From Emydura subglobosa (taxonomy: Eukaryota; Chordata; Testudines; Chelidae): a stretch of DNA of 64,000 nt. This document shows, in pieces, positions 21,480-31,970 of this stretch. A program made the translations under genes and the position numbers. Under the pieces are notes generated by a model, which worked only from the letters and a program-made list of their open reading frames with translations, was not told the origin of the DNA and ran no database searches. Location: positions 561,657 to 625,656 of the forward strand of contig ML679974.1 in the NCBI GenBank assembly GCA_007922225.1, written 5' to 3'. Each line of letters starts with the position of its first letter. Positions within the stretch are counted from its first letter, which is position 1.

Positions 21480-22130
21480 GGCCTGGTCTAAACTAGAGAG
21501 TTTTGTTGACAAAACAGTGCTGAGGTACACACTATAGTCACCCCCACCGACAAAACTGCCCTGTTATTTTGACAAAATAAAACCACCTTGATGAGAGATG
21601 TAGGGCTTTTGTGACACGGTGTCAGTGTAGACACTGCGTCCCCTTATAGCGGTGGAAGGGTTGTCATTCTTGTCAATTAAATTAACAGGAAAGCTAGGGA
21701 GGTCGCTCTGGGGCCTGGGGCAGCTGGTTCTTGGCTCCTGCCTGGGAGCTGGGATACAGGCGCCCTCCCCAGGATGAGGGCAGGGACCAGGTGGGAGGCA
21801 GGCAACTCCCAGCTGCACGGCTGGACCAGGAGGGCTGCGGGTGACTGTAGTGCGGCTGGGACCGGGGAGGGGAGAAATCCCCACATGGCTTCCTCGGCTC
21901 CCAGCTGGTACCAGGGAGTGGGTGGGGGGTAGTCCACAGGGAACCCGGGCTGAGAGATGGGTCTCTCAGCTCCCCACACTGCCCTTATGTCAGTGGAAGT
22001 GCTTCTGGTGAGGACGTGCCCCATCGACCCCAGGAGAGCAGTGTGGATATCGGTCATCATGGTAATTATAGTGGGGGCTGAGAGTCAACATATCTTATGT
22101 TGACAAATTTTTGTAGTGTAGACAAGGCCT
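21480..22130. mobile_element. PIF/Harbinger-like non-autonomous DNA element
   Basis: The ends are inverted: GGCCTGGTCTAAACTA on the left, and on the right the reverse complement of 'tagtgtagacaaggcc', which is GGCCTTGTCTACACTA (14 of 16 match). The inverted similarity continues inward (GTTGACA / GTCAACA blocks). The element is flanked by TAA at 21477-21479 and TAA at 22131-22133. A 3-bp TWA duplication is the PIF/Harbinger signature. No transposase frame is visible in the 651 bp. Confidence 0.7.
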
Positions 22131-22133
22131 AAG

Positions 22134-22814
22134 TGCCGTTCCATTCTTTAAAAGGACTGCGTAAAAACTTAAGAGTTTGCTCCCTCTGTGTAAAGTCAGA
22201 GTCGGATCCATGTATTAGTGGCACAAACATATTTTTCACCATGTTTCAGTTTTGTCAGCCCCATGGAGTCACCCCGGAGTCTATGCCAGTTTGTGCATTG
22301 CCAACAGCGTTTATTAAATTCCAGTTGCATGGCAGAGGCTAACACTTGCGCAATGCTACTGAAGACAAAGGGTTGCACAAGTGCCACTGAGAGCAGAGCC
22401 TGGCTTTGCAGAACCTATGTTATTGGTGAAGGTGCATTAGAGGGAAAGAACAGGGCTTTTCCTTTGTCACTCAGAAGGAAATGTATAGGGCTAGCAGTTA
22501 GAAGAAACAGCTGTTTACTTGTAAACTCGGCATGTTTAACAAGGAGACACTGAGACACAATGAACATGCAACCCCATGAGCAATGCCATTTTCACAGAAT
22601 CACTTTTCACAAAGAGCTGAACTTTACGTGCCTGAACTAAAGACTTCTGTAATCAGTAGACAGACTCTCACTGGCTTTGGTGTGCTCTGGATCAGGTCCT
22701 AAATCGCTTTTACTAGTGTAATCCTGCAGTCCAACGATATTCCTTGGTTTTGCTTTACAAAATATGTGTCTCTTTCACATCTTCCCTGTCTCTTCCCTCT
22801 TCTGTGCAAACGAA
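22134..22814. other. Intergenic, nothing recognised
   Basis: Chance frames only. Confidence 0.5.
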
Positions 22815-22889
22815 GGCCCTGATTCAGCAAAGGCTGTTAGCCTGCACTTCACTCTGAACATCTCCTAAAGGCCTTTCCTGAATCTGGCC
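22815..22889. repeat. Short palindromic 'GGCCCTGATTCAGCAAAGG' repeat
   Basis: The left end GGCCCTGATTCAGCAAAGG is answered by GGCCTTTCCTGAATCTGGCC at the right end. The whole unit folds back with the two ends paired. Similar palindromes are common in turtle DNA. Confidence 0.6.
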
Positions 22890-23251
22890 TAACACAAATA
22901 ATTAATTTGCTTTTTCTTAACCCTATCTGTCTCTTCTGTCAGTAAATTCCCCCTCAGATTGTCAACTTCCTTGATTTCTTTTTCCTTGTGTACTGAAACC
23001 ATGTTTGGGATAGAATGGAATGTGACTGATAGGTCGCTATGCCTTTCTCATTGAAGGTGCTATGACACAAAGTGCTGTAATTACATTAACGGAAGCTGTA
23101 GCATTCGATCCATTACAATACTTGGTATTTATGTAACTACATCTGTATTCTTCCATGCTTTCCTTATTTGGTTGATGGTGATTTCTTAATGCCATTCTGT
23201 AATTTCTCAGTTCTTCTGGGTCCTTGATACATGCCTTTTTTTTTAACCCAA
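22890..23251. other. Intergenic, nothing recognised
   Basis: No feature that I can support. Confidence 0.5.
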
Positions 23252-23540
23252 TATTGCCAACCTCAGGTATCCAAAAATCAATAGTTAGGCTCCAAACCAT
23301 CATGAAATTATTTTAAAAATCATGAGACTTCTTTTTAAAAAAAAAACAAAACAAAACAAATGATTGGTCATTTTATTTACCTTTTGAATTTAGGGTGCAC
23401 TGAAATCACATTTTCAAGCGTTTCTCTGCAACCATTGGAGCTAGAAACTTACTTTTTTTAAACAAAAGCTTAAATTCTCATATAATCACTTGACTCCAGG
23501 AGCTGGGGCTTTAAAACAAACACCAAATGTGTTGGCAACA
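23252..23540 (-). repeat. TGTTGCCAAC-ended repeat, copy 2
   Basis: Begins TATTGCCAAC and ends GTTGGCAACA, a 9-of-10 inverted end pair. Inside is 'ctccaggagctggggcttta', the reverse complement of the core of the copy at 16819-17088. An A-rich run (about 23337-23360) sits in the middle. Confidence 0.6.
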
Positions 23541-23821
23541 TATTTTACCCATGGTTACTTATACCTGGTTCAGCCACATAACCCACATTTTACACCCAGT
23601 GGACATAATGCACTAGCTGCACATCTTTGCTTCAATAATAATAATTAATCATTTAATAATACCTTATACAATATGTGATTGCATCTATAAGCAGGAATAA
23701 GGTCACAGCATTTCATTTGGAACAATTTCCATTTCCTGTCTGTGCCCTCCTTGTGCCCTCCACCTCAGCAGGATTGTGGTGCTGTGATCAATTACTATGG
23801 GGACCAATTGAATAATACATG

Positions 23822-23908
23822 GGCCCAGATCCTCAAAGGTATTTAGGTGCCTAACTCCTAAGAAATCAATGGGAGTTAGGAGCCTAAACACCTGTGAGGA
23901 TCTGGGTC
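23822..23908. repeat. Palindromic 'AGATCCTCAAAGG' family, full hairpin
   Basis: The left arm 23822-23859 and right arm 23871-23908 are 38 nt each and pair at about 33 positions with an 11-nt loop. The arms begin GGCCCAGATCCTCAAAGG. A diverged copy is at 34290-34376 and a half copy at 16660-16714. Confidence 0.8.
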
Positions 23909-24596
23909 ATGGTCCCTTTTCTGATTCCCATGCAGTAGGACACAGATACAATTTTGATCTGCAAATATGTCCAAAGAATGTTTAAATAAAAAACAACAAC
24001 AAAACTGTTTTAATTGAAATTTAAAAAAAAAACCAAAAAAAAACCCAAAAACCTAAAAAACAGATAGTCACAACTGGGGGCTAAAGCCCCAGACAGTTCT
24101 ATACTAACTCTTGTCTGTGCTACTTGGTCTCTGGTGGGTCCTAAATCACCTCTGATTTTAACTTCCCAGCTTCAACAAAGGGAGACTCACTATTCCCTTC
24201 TCTTTGTGAGGGTCCCAGCAGCTTTTCAAGCCCGGTGGACTAGCTTTAGCATTCACACTTTAGGGATAGAAATTTGCCACCTCTTGACATTTTCCATGGG
24301 AACAAACCCATCTGAGTGTCACCGCTGCACAGTCAGTCAGGTGCAGATCCTGCCTTCCTGCCAGCCCCGCCCCGCCCCTGGGCTGCTTTGCAGTCCGAGC
24401 CTTCCTTCTCCATCTGTGAAAGAAGGATCTTTGCCTGGCTTGTGGTTTGAGGGCGCCCCAGAGCCCCGTTCTTTTGTTGCTGCTGCTGCTGCTTCTTCGC
24501 CCAGCCCCTACGTTACACAGTTGCTCACCCTGCCTGCAGGCGCCTGTGCTACACTCAGCCACACCAACACCACGCTGATTTATGTCTACAGCTGAG
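23909..24596. other. Intergenic, up to the CpG island
   Basis: Holds an A-rich tract at about 24018-24062 and a short (CTG)n run at about 24477-24496. A 126-codon minus-strand frame (24640-24260) opens in the CpG island, but it has no recognised domain. Confidence 0.45.
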
Positions 24597-24615
24597 ACTA
24601 CAAATCCCAGAATGC
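24597..24615 (+). promoter_or_regulatory. ZNF143/THAP11-type site (SBS), forward
   Basis: ACTACAAATCCCAGAATGC matches the known ZNF143/STAF consensus ACTACANNTCCCANNATGC at every fixed position. It lies about 190 bp upstream of the likely RAB40C first exon, at the left edge of the CpG island. Confidence 0.8.
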
Positions 24616-24658
24616 TGCGCTCAGCCCGGCGCCATGACACGGGGCAGGGTGACGCGTT

Positions 24659-24677
24659 GCATGCCGGGGTCTGTAGT
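24659..24677 (-). promoter_or_regulatory. ZNF143/THAP11-type site (SBS), inverted
   Basis: The minus strand reads ACTACAGACCCCGGCATGC. It keeps the ACTACA and GCATGC ends of the ZNF143 consensus, with T to C and A to G changes in the middle. It faces the site at 24597-24615 at a 43-bp gap. Confidence 0.65.
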
Positions 24678-24789
24678 CCTTATCTGCGCCTGCGACGGGC
24701 GCAATTTTCCGCAAATGAGGTGGGTCCCTCCGGCTCCGGATAGGCTGCGGCTGGTAGGGGGGGCGGGGCAGTACGGAAAGGGGCGCGGA

Positions 24790-24971
24790 CGGGGCGGGGT
24801 GTAGTTGATGGGCGAGGGTGCGGGCCTATGGGCTGGCGGCGGTGGGCGGGCGCTGCGGCGGCGGTGGGCAGGAGGCGGAGCTCCGGGCTCGCGGCAGAGG
24901 CTGTGTCGGACCCGGAGTCTACAGCTGCCTCCTCCTCCGGCCCGTGTCAGCGCGGTGGGCCCGGCCGGACG
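24790..24971 (+). other. RAB40C: RAB40C exon 1 (5' UTR), start estimated
   Basis: A strong donor, GTGAGT, begins at 24972 in the GC-rich sequence just after the GC boxes. This gives a first exon of roughly 180 bp. Two upstream ATGs lie in it, at 24808 and 24828. Both frames stay open through the donor. The exon does not encode the Rab40 N-terminus, which starts in exon 2. The 5' limit is a guess from the GC boxes. Confidence 0.6.
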
Positions 24972-26466
24972 GTGAGTCTCGGCGGAAACCTCCTGCTCCT
25001 ACCTCCCCGCCGGATCCTCATCTCCCGCCTGGGGCCGGGCCTGCCCCCCCCGTCCCCTCCTGGGACCTGGCCCTCACCTCCTCGGACCCTTCATCCCCCC
25101 GGCTCCCTCTTCCCGCCCGGGACAGACCCCTCCCCCCATCACCCTCAGCCCGATCCCGGGCCTGGTACTGCCCTACTGACCACCCCCTGGCACCCAGCGG
25201 ACCACGCCTCCAGCCTCCCCCGTGACCCTCCCATCCCGCCTAGATCAGCCTCAGGCTTGGCATCCCGACCCCCAGCCTGCCCGGCCCCGCCTGGTCTGAG
25301 GCCTGGCTCCCTGCTCCAGGTTAGAGACCCCATTCCAAGGCCTGGGAACCCCACCTCGTTATGCTTTGCTCCGTTTCCCCATCCCTCTATCCCTGGGGGC
25401 TGGCATGCCCAATATCCCTTTTTCCTGGGTCTTGCTCCCGCAGGAGCTGCGTGCTCCTGGTCTCCCCCCATCTCTGTGGGGCCTGGCATTGCCCGGAGTG
25501 GGCTGTCCCTGGCACCCTCAGCCCCACTGCTCTGGCTGGGCCTGGCACCCTCAGCTGGTGTCTGTAGTGGCTGATTCCCCTGGCAGCTTGTCTTTTGGTG
25601 TCCTGGTTCCTGTCCTGTGTATGGCTGGAGCCCCCTGTCGCATCTACCTACCGAAGGGGGAGGTGTGTAAACTACTCTACCACTTCATTTCAGTTTCCTT
25701 GGGCTCTGGCCTTGATTCTCTACTCCCTGCTCACATTGATTTGTGCAGAGGAGACCCTGTGTTTTGGAGGGAGGATTAGGCACCTTTAATTGGGGGAGGG
25801 AAATGAACAATGATAGCACAGCTGCTGGGAGATGGGTGTGAATTTAAATTAGCCACTTTATTGATCTGGGCAGTTAAATCTTCACAGATCTGATTTCTCT
25901 CTGCCTTTAAAAACAACCATCCCAGAGTTTCCAAAGACGGGTGTGGGCTGAGGAAGAGGGTATTATGGAGGTGCTGGGGAGAAAGATGGGGGAAAGCTTA
26001 AGAAGTTAGCCATATACCTGTTTATTTCTACCTATGCAAATAGCAGTTTTATTTTGCTGGAGGAGCTCAGCCCCGCTGGCCCAGGAATGGTGTCTTTCCA
26101 TGCCAGGGAGCAGCCACACTTGTTCCCAACAGGCCTGACTGTTTTGTTTATATCTGAGGATTTATGCCTTTTCAGAATAGATAAATCTCTGACTCAAAGG
26201 CTCTGAGTGACATTAGCTTCCTGTGTGAATGTTGTACCAGTTATTGCCTCCTTCGCCCAAAGGGCTGTGAGCTGTCTGAAGGGAAAACAGCCTTTATGCT
26301 GGAATCTGGCATTCTAAAGTAGCTGCCTTTAAAAAAACAAACAAACCCCAAGTATAGGTTCTTTGTTGGCAGCTTTGAGAATGTAACTGTAATTTTTGTC
26401 TGGATGTTTAAAAGGCACTAAAGCTGAGCAAAGAAATTAGGACCCTCCTTTTTTTGTTTGTTTCAG
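24972..26466 (+). other. RAB40C intron 1
   Basis: From GTGAGT at 24972 to the TTTGTTTCAG acceptor ending at 26466. Its first 370 bp are still CpG island, which explains long open frames such as 24828-25574. The rest is unremarkable. A second usable acceptor (CTCCTTTCAG ending at 26643) would extend the intron. Confidence 0.6.
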
Positions 26467-26696
26467 GATCCTGTCCTATCTTGGTACAGAAGATCGGATG
26501 GAAGGTGGAAAGGATGGAAGGTTCATCTTGAGGTTGACTCATTCTTCCTTATCCTTCCTGCCCCCCTTTGAAGGGGGAGACAAAAACCTGTGCTCATAGG
26601 AGCCTCTCTAAAAGCTAGAAGCTGGTGTTGGTGCTCCTTTCAGACTGGCTGCATGTTTAGTATGCGGATTGTGCCTCTTCACTAATGAGAGGGAGA
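26467..26696 (+). other. RAB40C: RAB40C exon 2, 5' UTR part
   Basis: Non-coding part of exon 2 upstream of the start codon if the acceptor at 26466 is used. With the acceptor at 26643 only 26644-26696 would be in the exon. An in-frame ATG at 26685 has a poor context (C at -3, A at +4) and would add only four residues. Confidence 0.55.
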
Positions 26697-26838
26697 ATGG
26701 GAACCCAGGGAAGCCCTGTGAAGAGCTATGATTATCTGCTCAAGTTCTTATTGGTAGGAGACAGTGATGTTGGGAAAGGAGAAATCCTGGAGAGCCTTCA
26801 AGATGGAGCATCAGAATCTCCTTACGCCTACAGCAATG
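26697..26838 (+). CDS. RAB40C: RAB40C coding exon 2: N-terminus and P-loop
   Basis: Encodes residues 1-47 plus the first base of codon 48. The product starts [20 protein letters not shown], then [20 protein letters not shown] and SPYAYSN. The ATG at 26697 is chosen because it matches the Rab40C N-terminus and has a strong context (A at -3, G at +4). GDSDVGKGE is the nucleotide-binding P-loop. Rab40 proteins have GKG where most Rabs have GKS or GKT, and this copy keeps that. The donor is GTAAGG at 26839, phase 1. The protein acts as a GTP-binding substrate adaptor for a CUL5 E3 ligase. RAB40B differs in the SPVRAYDF and SPYGHPAG segments, so the paralogue call is firm. Confidence 0.96.
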
Positions 26839-26839
26839 G

Positions 26840-29800
26840 TAAGGATTTTGGAAGGGGTGGTGGGAGGATGTTCTACTGGGTAAAAGTGCAGCCATCATTA
26901 TAAAGAAGCTATCAATAAAGCTTTTTTCTAATTTACTGAGCAGCTGCTCTAGTTTTTCTTAAAAATAGGTTGACTTTTATTGAGGAAGGGAATTGGACAG
27001 TACATGATGCTCAATGGTTATGTCCCATGTTTTGCTTTGTACTTTGGTACAGTTTGGCTTGGTGCTTTATCAGTTCAGTTTAACAGGACTTTCTCTGGTG
27101 CTAATGCAAAAGTGTTGAGTCTGTTCTTTAAAATCGTAAGAATATGCCTTCCAGTGTCATAATGGAGAAATGATCAGAAATGTGTGCTGTGTTACCTCAC
27201 ACATTCATTAGATGTGCAAGTCCCATGGTGTGGTAGGACTGTTCACAAGCATGGCACTTCTTGTACATTATTTAAAAAAAAAAAAAAACACCTTATTTTG
27301 GAGCATCGTTGGAGGGTTAGTACAGGCATTGAACTATACTCAGAGGTAGTACTCAGACACTTCTTTAAAAGAACAATGAGATTAACTCCTATCTAAAGCT
27401 TTTGGTGAGTGGCTCTTCCTCCAAAAATCAAGGTTTATAATGGAAACCTTGACAGGCCATTGACTATATAGTGTCACAAGACTAAAAGAGCCAAGGAATG
27501 GCGCTGCTCTCTCTCCTGCACAGTAGTTACAATGTAATGCTGCCTGGCAGGGTGCAGGTCCTATGGTGACTTGCAATCTGTCATAGTTCTCGCCATCCTC
27601 AGTGCAAAATGCTACCCCAAGGACTTGACAGAAGCAATCTAATTCAGATCCTGGCACACCGCATCTTTGCCAGGATGGGCCTGGGGGCTGTAGCAGTTGG
27701 CACTTGGCGTTTAATCTGCAGACAGGAGTCTGAGAGAATCAGGCGCTTGTTAACATGTGAAGTGAGACAGACTGAATTCAGCGTTTGAAGGAGTGGAACA
27801 GCTTGACTCCCAACAGTGCTGAGTTCTTATTACACATAGGTAAAACCTGTGCATAAGATGGCTTGGAGAGGGCAGGATAGCAATGAGATCTAGACTCCTG
27901 GTAGCAAAATGAGGGGCTGCAGGGGCTGCTCATGTGAGGTACTGGGTACCTGCAAACTCCCATCAAAGGGCTCATTACTCTGCTTTCAGTGAGAATGCTG
28001 TGTCATGGTGTACTTTGGACCTAGTGTTGACTGACAAACAAATGAAAGACAAAGCAGGAATTATTTTTGATACCATTTCAACAGGCACTTCTGGGTCTTA
28101 AAAATGTAATTAAAACCTTTATTTAATAAAGGCGATTCAAATCAGTTGGAAGCCAGTAATATAGGAAAAAAAACTAGTGACTCAATAACTTGCCCAGGTT
28201 TTTAAATTATAAATATAATTATATTTATATATAAGTAAATATATGAAAGAAACCAATATATCAGGAATTATCAATAAGGCTGTGCCTCATGCACTCAGAA
28301 CTGTGTATCCTAGGAAATACCACAGTTCTCTTTATTTAAAAAAAATAAACCAAAAGACCTCGAATAGCTTGAAAACTTCCCCTGGCTGCTTGCTGTGTGC
28401 TATTGAACCCATTTTTATGTAGCTAGTTTAACTGTCATATTTTGAGTCTTACTCAATGCTATTGCATTTTTTTGATGTGTCCATTACTTAGTGGTTCATC
28501 TTGCTAAATTGCATACCCTGTAGATAATGGGATTGGATAGTCTTGTGATTTGAGTGAATTTAACATTCATGAAAGTCTTGACAATCCTGGCATCAAATTC
28601 CTCTTGCTCCAGAACAGTTAGGCTGCAACTACAAAACCCTGTCAGCGTGCATCAACTGTCACTGGGCAGGGACCATCTCTAGGTGTAAAGGAAGTTAAGC
28701 TTCCAAGTGCATTTGGGGCTTGGCCTCTCAGCTGAAACTGCCAGCTAAGGTAAAACTCTCCATATATGCCCCCTGAAGAGCATTCCAGTTTGGTCAATAC
28801 TGGTCCAGATTAAACCAGTGACCTATAGGTGAAGGGCTGCATAATCCATTACTAGTCTCTCAAACTATCCAGTTTTGTCTGTCATAAACTTGGGACACAT
28901 TTCTAATGCTGTCCAAAACTCATCAAATTAAAACATTATGCAGAGGCTCTTGTGTAAAACCTAGATATTTGTACACACATCCCCTTTTTCCTTATGCCAT
29001 CCGTTTTTCATTTTAATTGTCTAGAAAACTGATTTTACTGTTATCTGAGAAAAAGGAATATGCTTTTGCTTTGATGGGCTGGCCTTGTGGTCAGCATAAC
29101 ATTTCTCAAGCTTGATTTCCCCTAGCCCTGGTTGGGTCCGATGGCGAGTTCTGCCTTGCCCATGTGCTTAGCCTTTGATGGGAAGTGGTCTCCATGGTGT
29201 CTACTGTTCCTGAGCAAGGATCAACACTGAGCTTTGAAGGGAGTTCCACTTCCTTTGTCCAGGATGGCTATCGTGATGCAGGGCTCTGAGATGGGATAGG
29301 AAAACCTGGGGGGAGGAAGGTGGGAGGGATGCTCAAAAATATTGAGAGAGGAAATCTATAGAACTTCAAAAAATGCTAGTGTTGATCATTTCTTTTTAAA
29401 AATGGATTTTGTGGCCTAGGACCAGGCCTGATCCTAGGGCCTTCTGTGCAGCTGAGCTTTGGCTTTCCCTTGCCCAGGCCCTCACCCTATCTAACTTCAG
29501 CAAAGGCCTGCACCAGGAGAGTTCTTGGCACTCTGTAGGAGTGACTTGACATGGGGCCCAACTGAGCAGGGGGTCTGCTTTCATTTCAGTTGCCTCTGCA
29601 GTCCATGAGAGAGAGAGAGAGAGCCACTGAAGCTGCAGTACCTCCTTATGTGCAGCTGCTAAGAGGGCCTTGGTATGTAGAATGGACTGCATCCTTCCTG
29701 AGAGCATCACCGGTGTAAAGACCTTTCTCAGACTTTTCTAGTCACAGGAAACGGAGTCCAAAGGTTGCTGCTGAATATAGAGCTGTAACTGGGTACCTCT

Positions 29801-31249
29801 TATCAAATGTGATAGTTTTATTCTGAATGATTCCCTCCTCCCCCAATGTTTAGCAGATATAGCAACAGCTAGTAAATCTTCTGTTTCAATATCTTACACT
29901 CAACCTGGAGCTGGGTACATGTATGCAGTGACATAGCTGTTACCATCTGGAGGCTGGCCTCTGTGAAATGAATTGGTGGGTCTGACTCTCCACATCACAA
30001 ATTGCCTCAGTGCATTGGCACTGACTAACACCCTTGACTATCTCAACAGCAGTCTGGGACTGAAGGAGCCAGGACTACTGAGCAGCCTCGCAGTGCGTAG
30101 CTGGCTCGAAATCAGAGTTGAGGCATGCTGGCGTGGAAGCTTCCACTGGCGTTCCCTATACTGTTCATGGTCAGTTAATAATTAAGACATCAGCATCCAG
30201 GAATGTAAGGCTGACTATGCCCCTGATGTTTGCAGCACCTCCTGTTCCCTGGGAAGCAGTTCTGTTCTTAGGGCTCTGGCCTGCATCCTGTGTGAATGTA
30301 CTGGCATCCTCACCAGTGTTGATTTCATAAAGGAAGTCCTTAAGTGAGGATGAGTGCAGAGAACTCCTTTTCTGCAGGGTGTGTACCGAATTCTGATGGA
30401 CATGTTGCTTGGTCTGGTCCATACCGAAAGGCTTTCCTTCCAGGCTGGGCCTTTTGGATACAAAGACTCTGAAGCAATCTTCTTCCCTGGAATGTTTGGG
30501 CAAAGAGAGCTTGATGCAGACTGTTTGGGGTGGGCGTACCTTTCAACAGTTCCAGATTTCATGGGACTGAACCACTTTGGCCCTCCAAACCCATTATCCA
30601 AGTTGAAACTGCTCCTGTCCTAGGGGGCTGGGCTCAGTTCCCCATTTGGGCTTTGTGGCCTGGTTCCTGGCACATAAGGTCACAGTGAAGACAGGTTTCC
30701 TATGGCCCCCCCAAGGGCCAGGTTACAGTGCCCAGAGTGGGAAGCTGAGCCCAGCCAGCCTCACGGGGACAGGAACTGCCAGTGCAAGGTGGGTGCAGTC
30801 TGCAGTTCAGTTTTCCCTCTCCCCAGGTCTCCCACACCCTGGGGGCAGGACCTGCTCCACTTTAGCCACTTGAATTGTTGGGCGGCATAGAGGGGGGTAT
30901 GGGCCTTCCTCCTGTACTCCCAAATTATTCTCCCCTAAAACAATTTCAGGCAGCCTTCCTCCTATTGCAGAAGCAGGGGTCCACTCCCTCGGGAGTCTAC
31001 CTGTGCTGTTTCCTTTCAGCTAGAGGGACCTGCTGAGAATGGTGCAAAGCCCATCTTTTCCCTCCAGGCTGAGCATGCTCCTTCCTCTCTGCCCTGTGCT
31101 CCTGCTACCTTGGGCAAAGGGGCAACATGGCACCTATGCTCTGATCCCCACTTAGCAGTGTGTGCTGCAGCTAGACTAGCTGAGAGTAAAAGCAAAACTA
31201 TGTGCGTTGTCCTGCGTGACTCATAGGTGCCCTTGAACATTGGGCATTT
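26840..31249. other. Intron 2, first 4.4 kb: nothing named
   Basis: Simple tracts only: poly(A) at about 27272-27288, an A/T-rich run at 28205-28260 and (GA)n at about 29609-29622. Chance frames occur on both strands. Possible regulatory elements near the promoter cannot be judged from one sequence. Confidence 0.5.
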
Positions 31250-31970
31250 TGTAGAATTTGAGGTCAGAAGAGACCACCAGATCATCTGGTCTGACCTCCT
31301 GTATATCACAGGGTCCCAGCTGCCACATGCTAAACTCAACAACCACAGTTAGACCAGAGTGTTATAGCCCATAGGAGACTAGACTGTTATGTGCCACAGG
31401 AGGAAGTAAGGTGCACCAATGCCTGAGGCCCCAGGAATGGCAGGAAAATGATTAACTGAGGTATACCCAGAAGATCCTGGCAAGTGACCTGCACCCAAAT
31501 GCTGCAGAGGAAGGCAACACTACAACCCCCAAGGCCTCTGCCAATCTGACCTGAGGGCATATTCCTTCCTGACCCCACATATGATGATCAGTTAGACCCT
31601 GAGCATGAACCAAGCACCTGAGAGAGAGAGAATGCTCAGTGCCATCTCAGAGCCCTGATCTTCCCTGGTTAATGTCCCATCTCCTGCTATGACCATCCCT
31701 GCTGCATTCAGGGAAGGAAATTAAACAAAAACCCAGAAGACATTGGTGGGGGAATATCTCTTCCTGACCGCTGCAGGTGGTTGGCTGAAACCCTGATTAG
31801 GAGATTAAAATATAAAATGCAAGTGTGTCCCAGGGCTGTTGAGCCTTGCTCCTACCATCACAAGCAACTTGGTCATACAATCGTACTTATACATTTGTCC
31901 AGCCCCATCTTAAAACTGATTAAGTTGTTGGCATTTCTCAGATCGCACAGTTGTCCTGTCCTTGTCCTCC
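31250..31970 (-). mobile_element. L3/CR1-like LINE, 3' region, antisense
   Basis: 'gaggtcagaagagaccacca', 'gatcatctggtctgacctcc' and 'tgtatatcacagggtcccag' form the antisense 3' end of an old sauropsid CR1/L3-type LINE. Blocks such as 'ttccttcctgaccccacata' and 'tgatcagttagaccctgagc' follow in order, then 'catttgtccagccccatctt'. Diverged, no open frame. Confidence 0.7.

Larger units (their letters stand above)
24600..25340. promoter_or_regulatory. CpG island promoter of RAB40C
   Basis: CpG dinucleotides are dense here, most of all at 24640-25050, and scarce in nearly all the rest of the window. GC boxes (GGGGCGGGG type) lie at about 24758-24768 and 24790-24799. There is no TATA box near them. 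This fits a broad housekeeping-type promoter for the exon that follows. The first intron begins inside the island. Confidence 0.8.

Noticed and set aside
24260..24640. 126-codon minus-strand frame opening in the CpG island (possible divergent gene)
   Set aside because: No family resemblance, no donor site of quality followed by a second exon, and in human the upstream neighbour of RAB40C is on the same strand. A divergent non-coding RNA is still possible.
24828..25574. 248-codon plus-strand frame in the CpG island
   Set aside because: It runs through the exon 1 donor into intron 1, is Pro/Ser/Ala rich from GC composition, and has no domain. Only its first 48 codons could be exonic, as an upstream ORF.
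26685..26696. Upstream in-frame ATG that would add MRGR to RAB40C
   Set aside because: Poor context (C at -3, A at +4), while the ATG at 26697 has a strong context and matches the family N-terminus.
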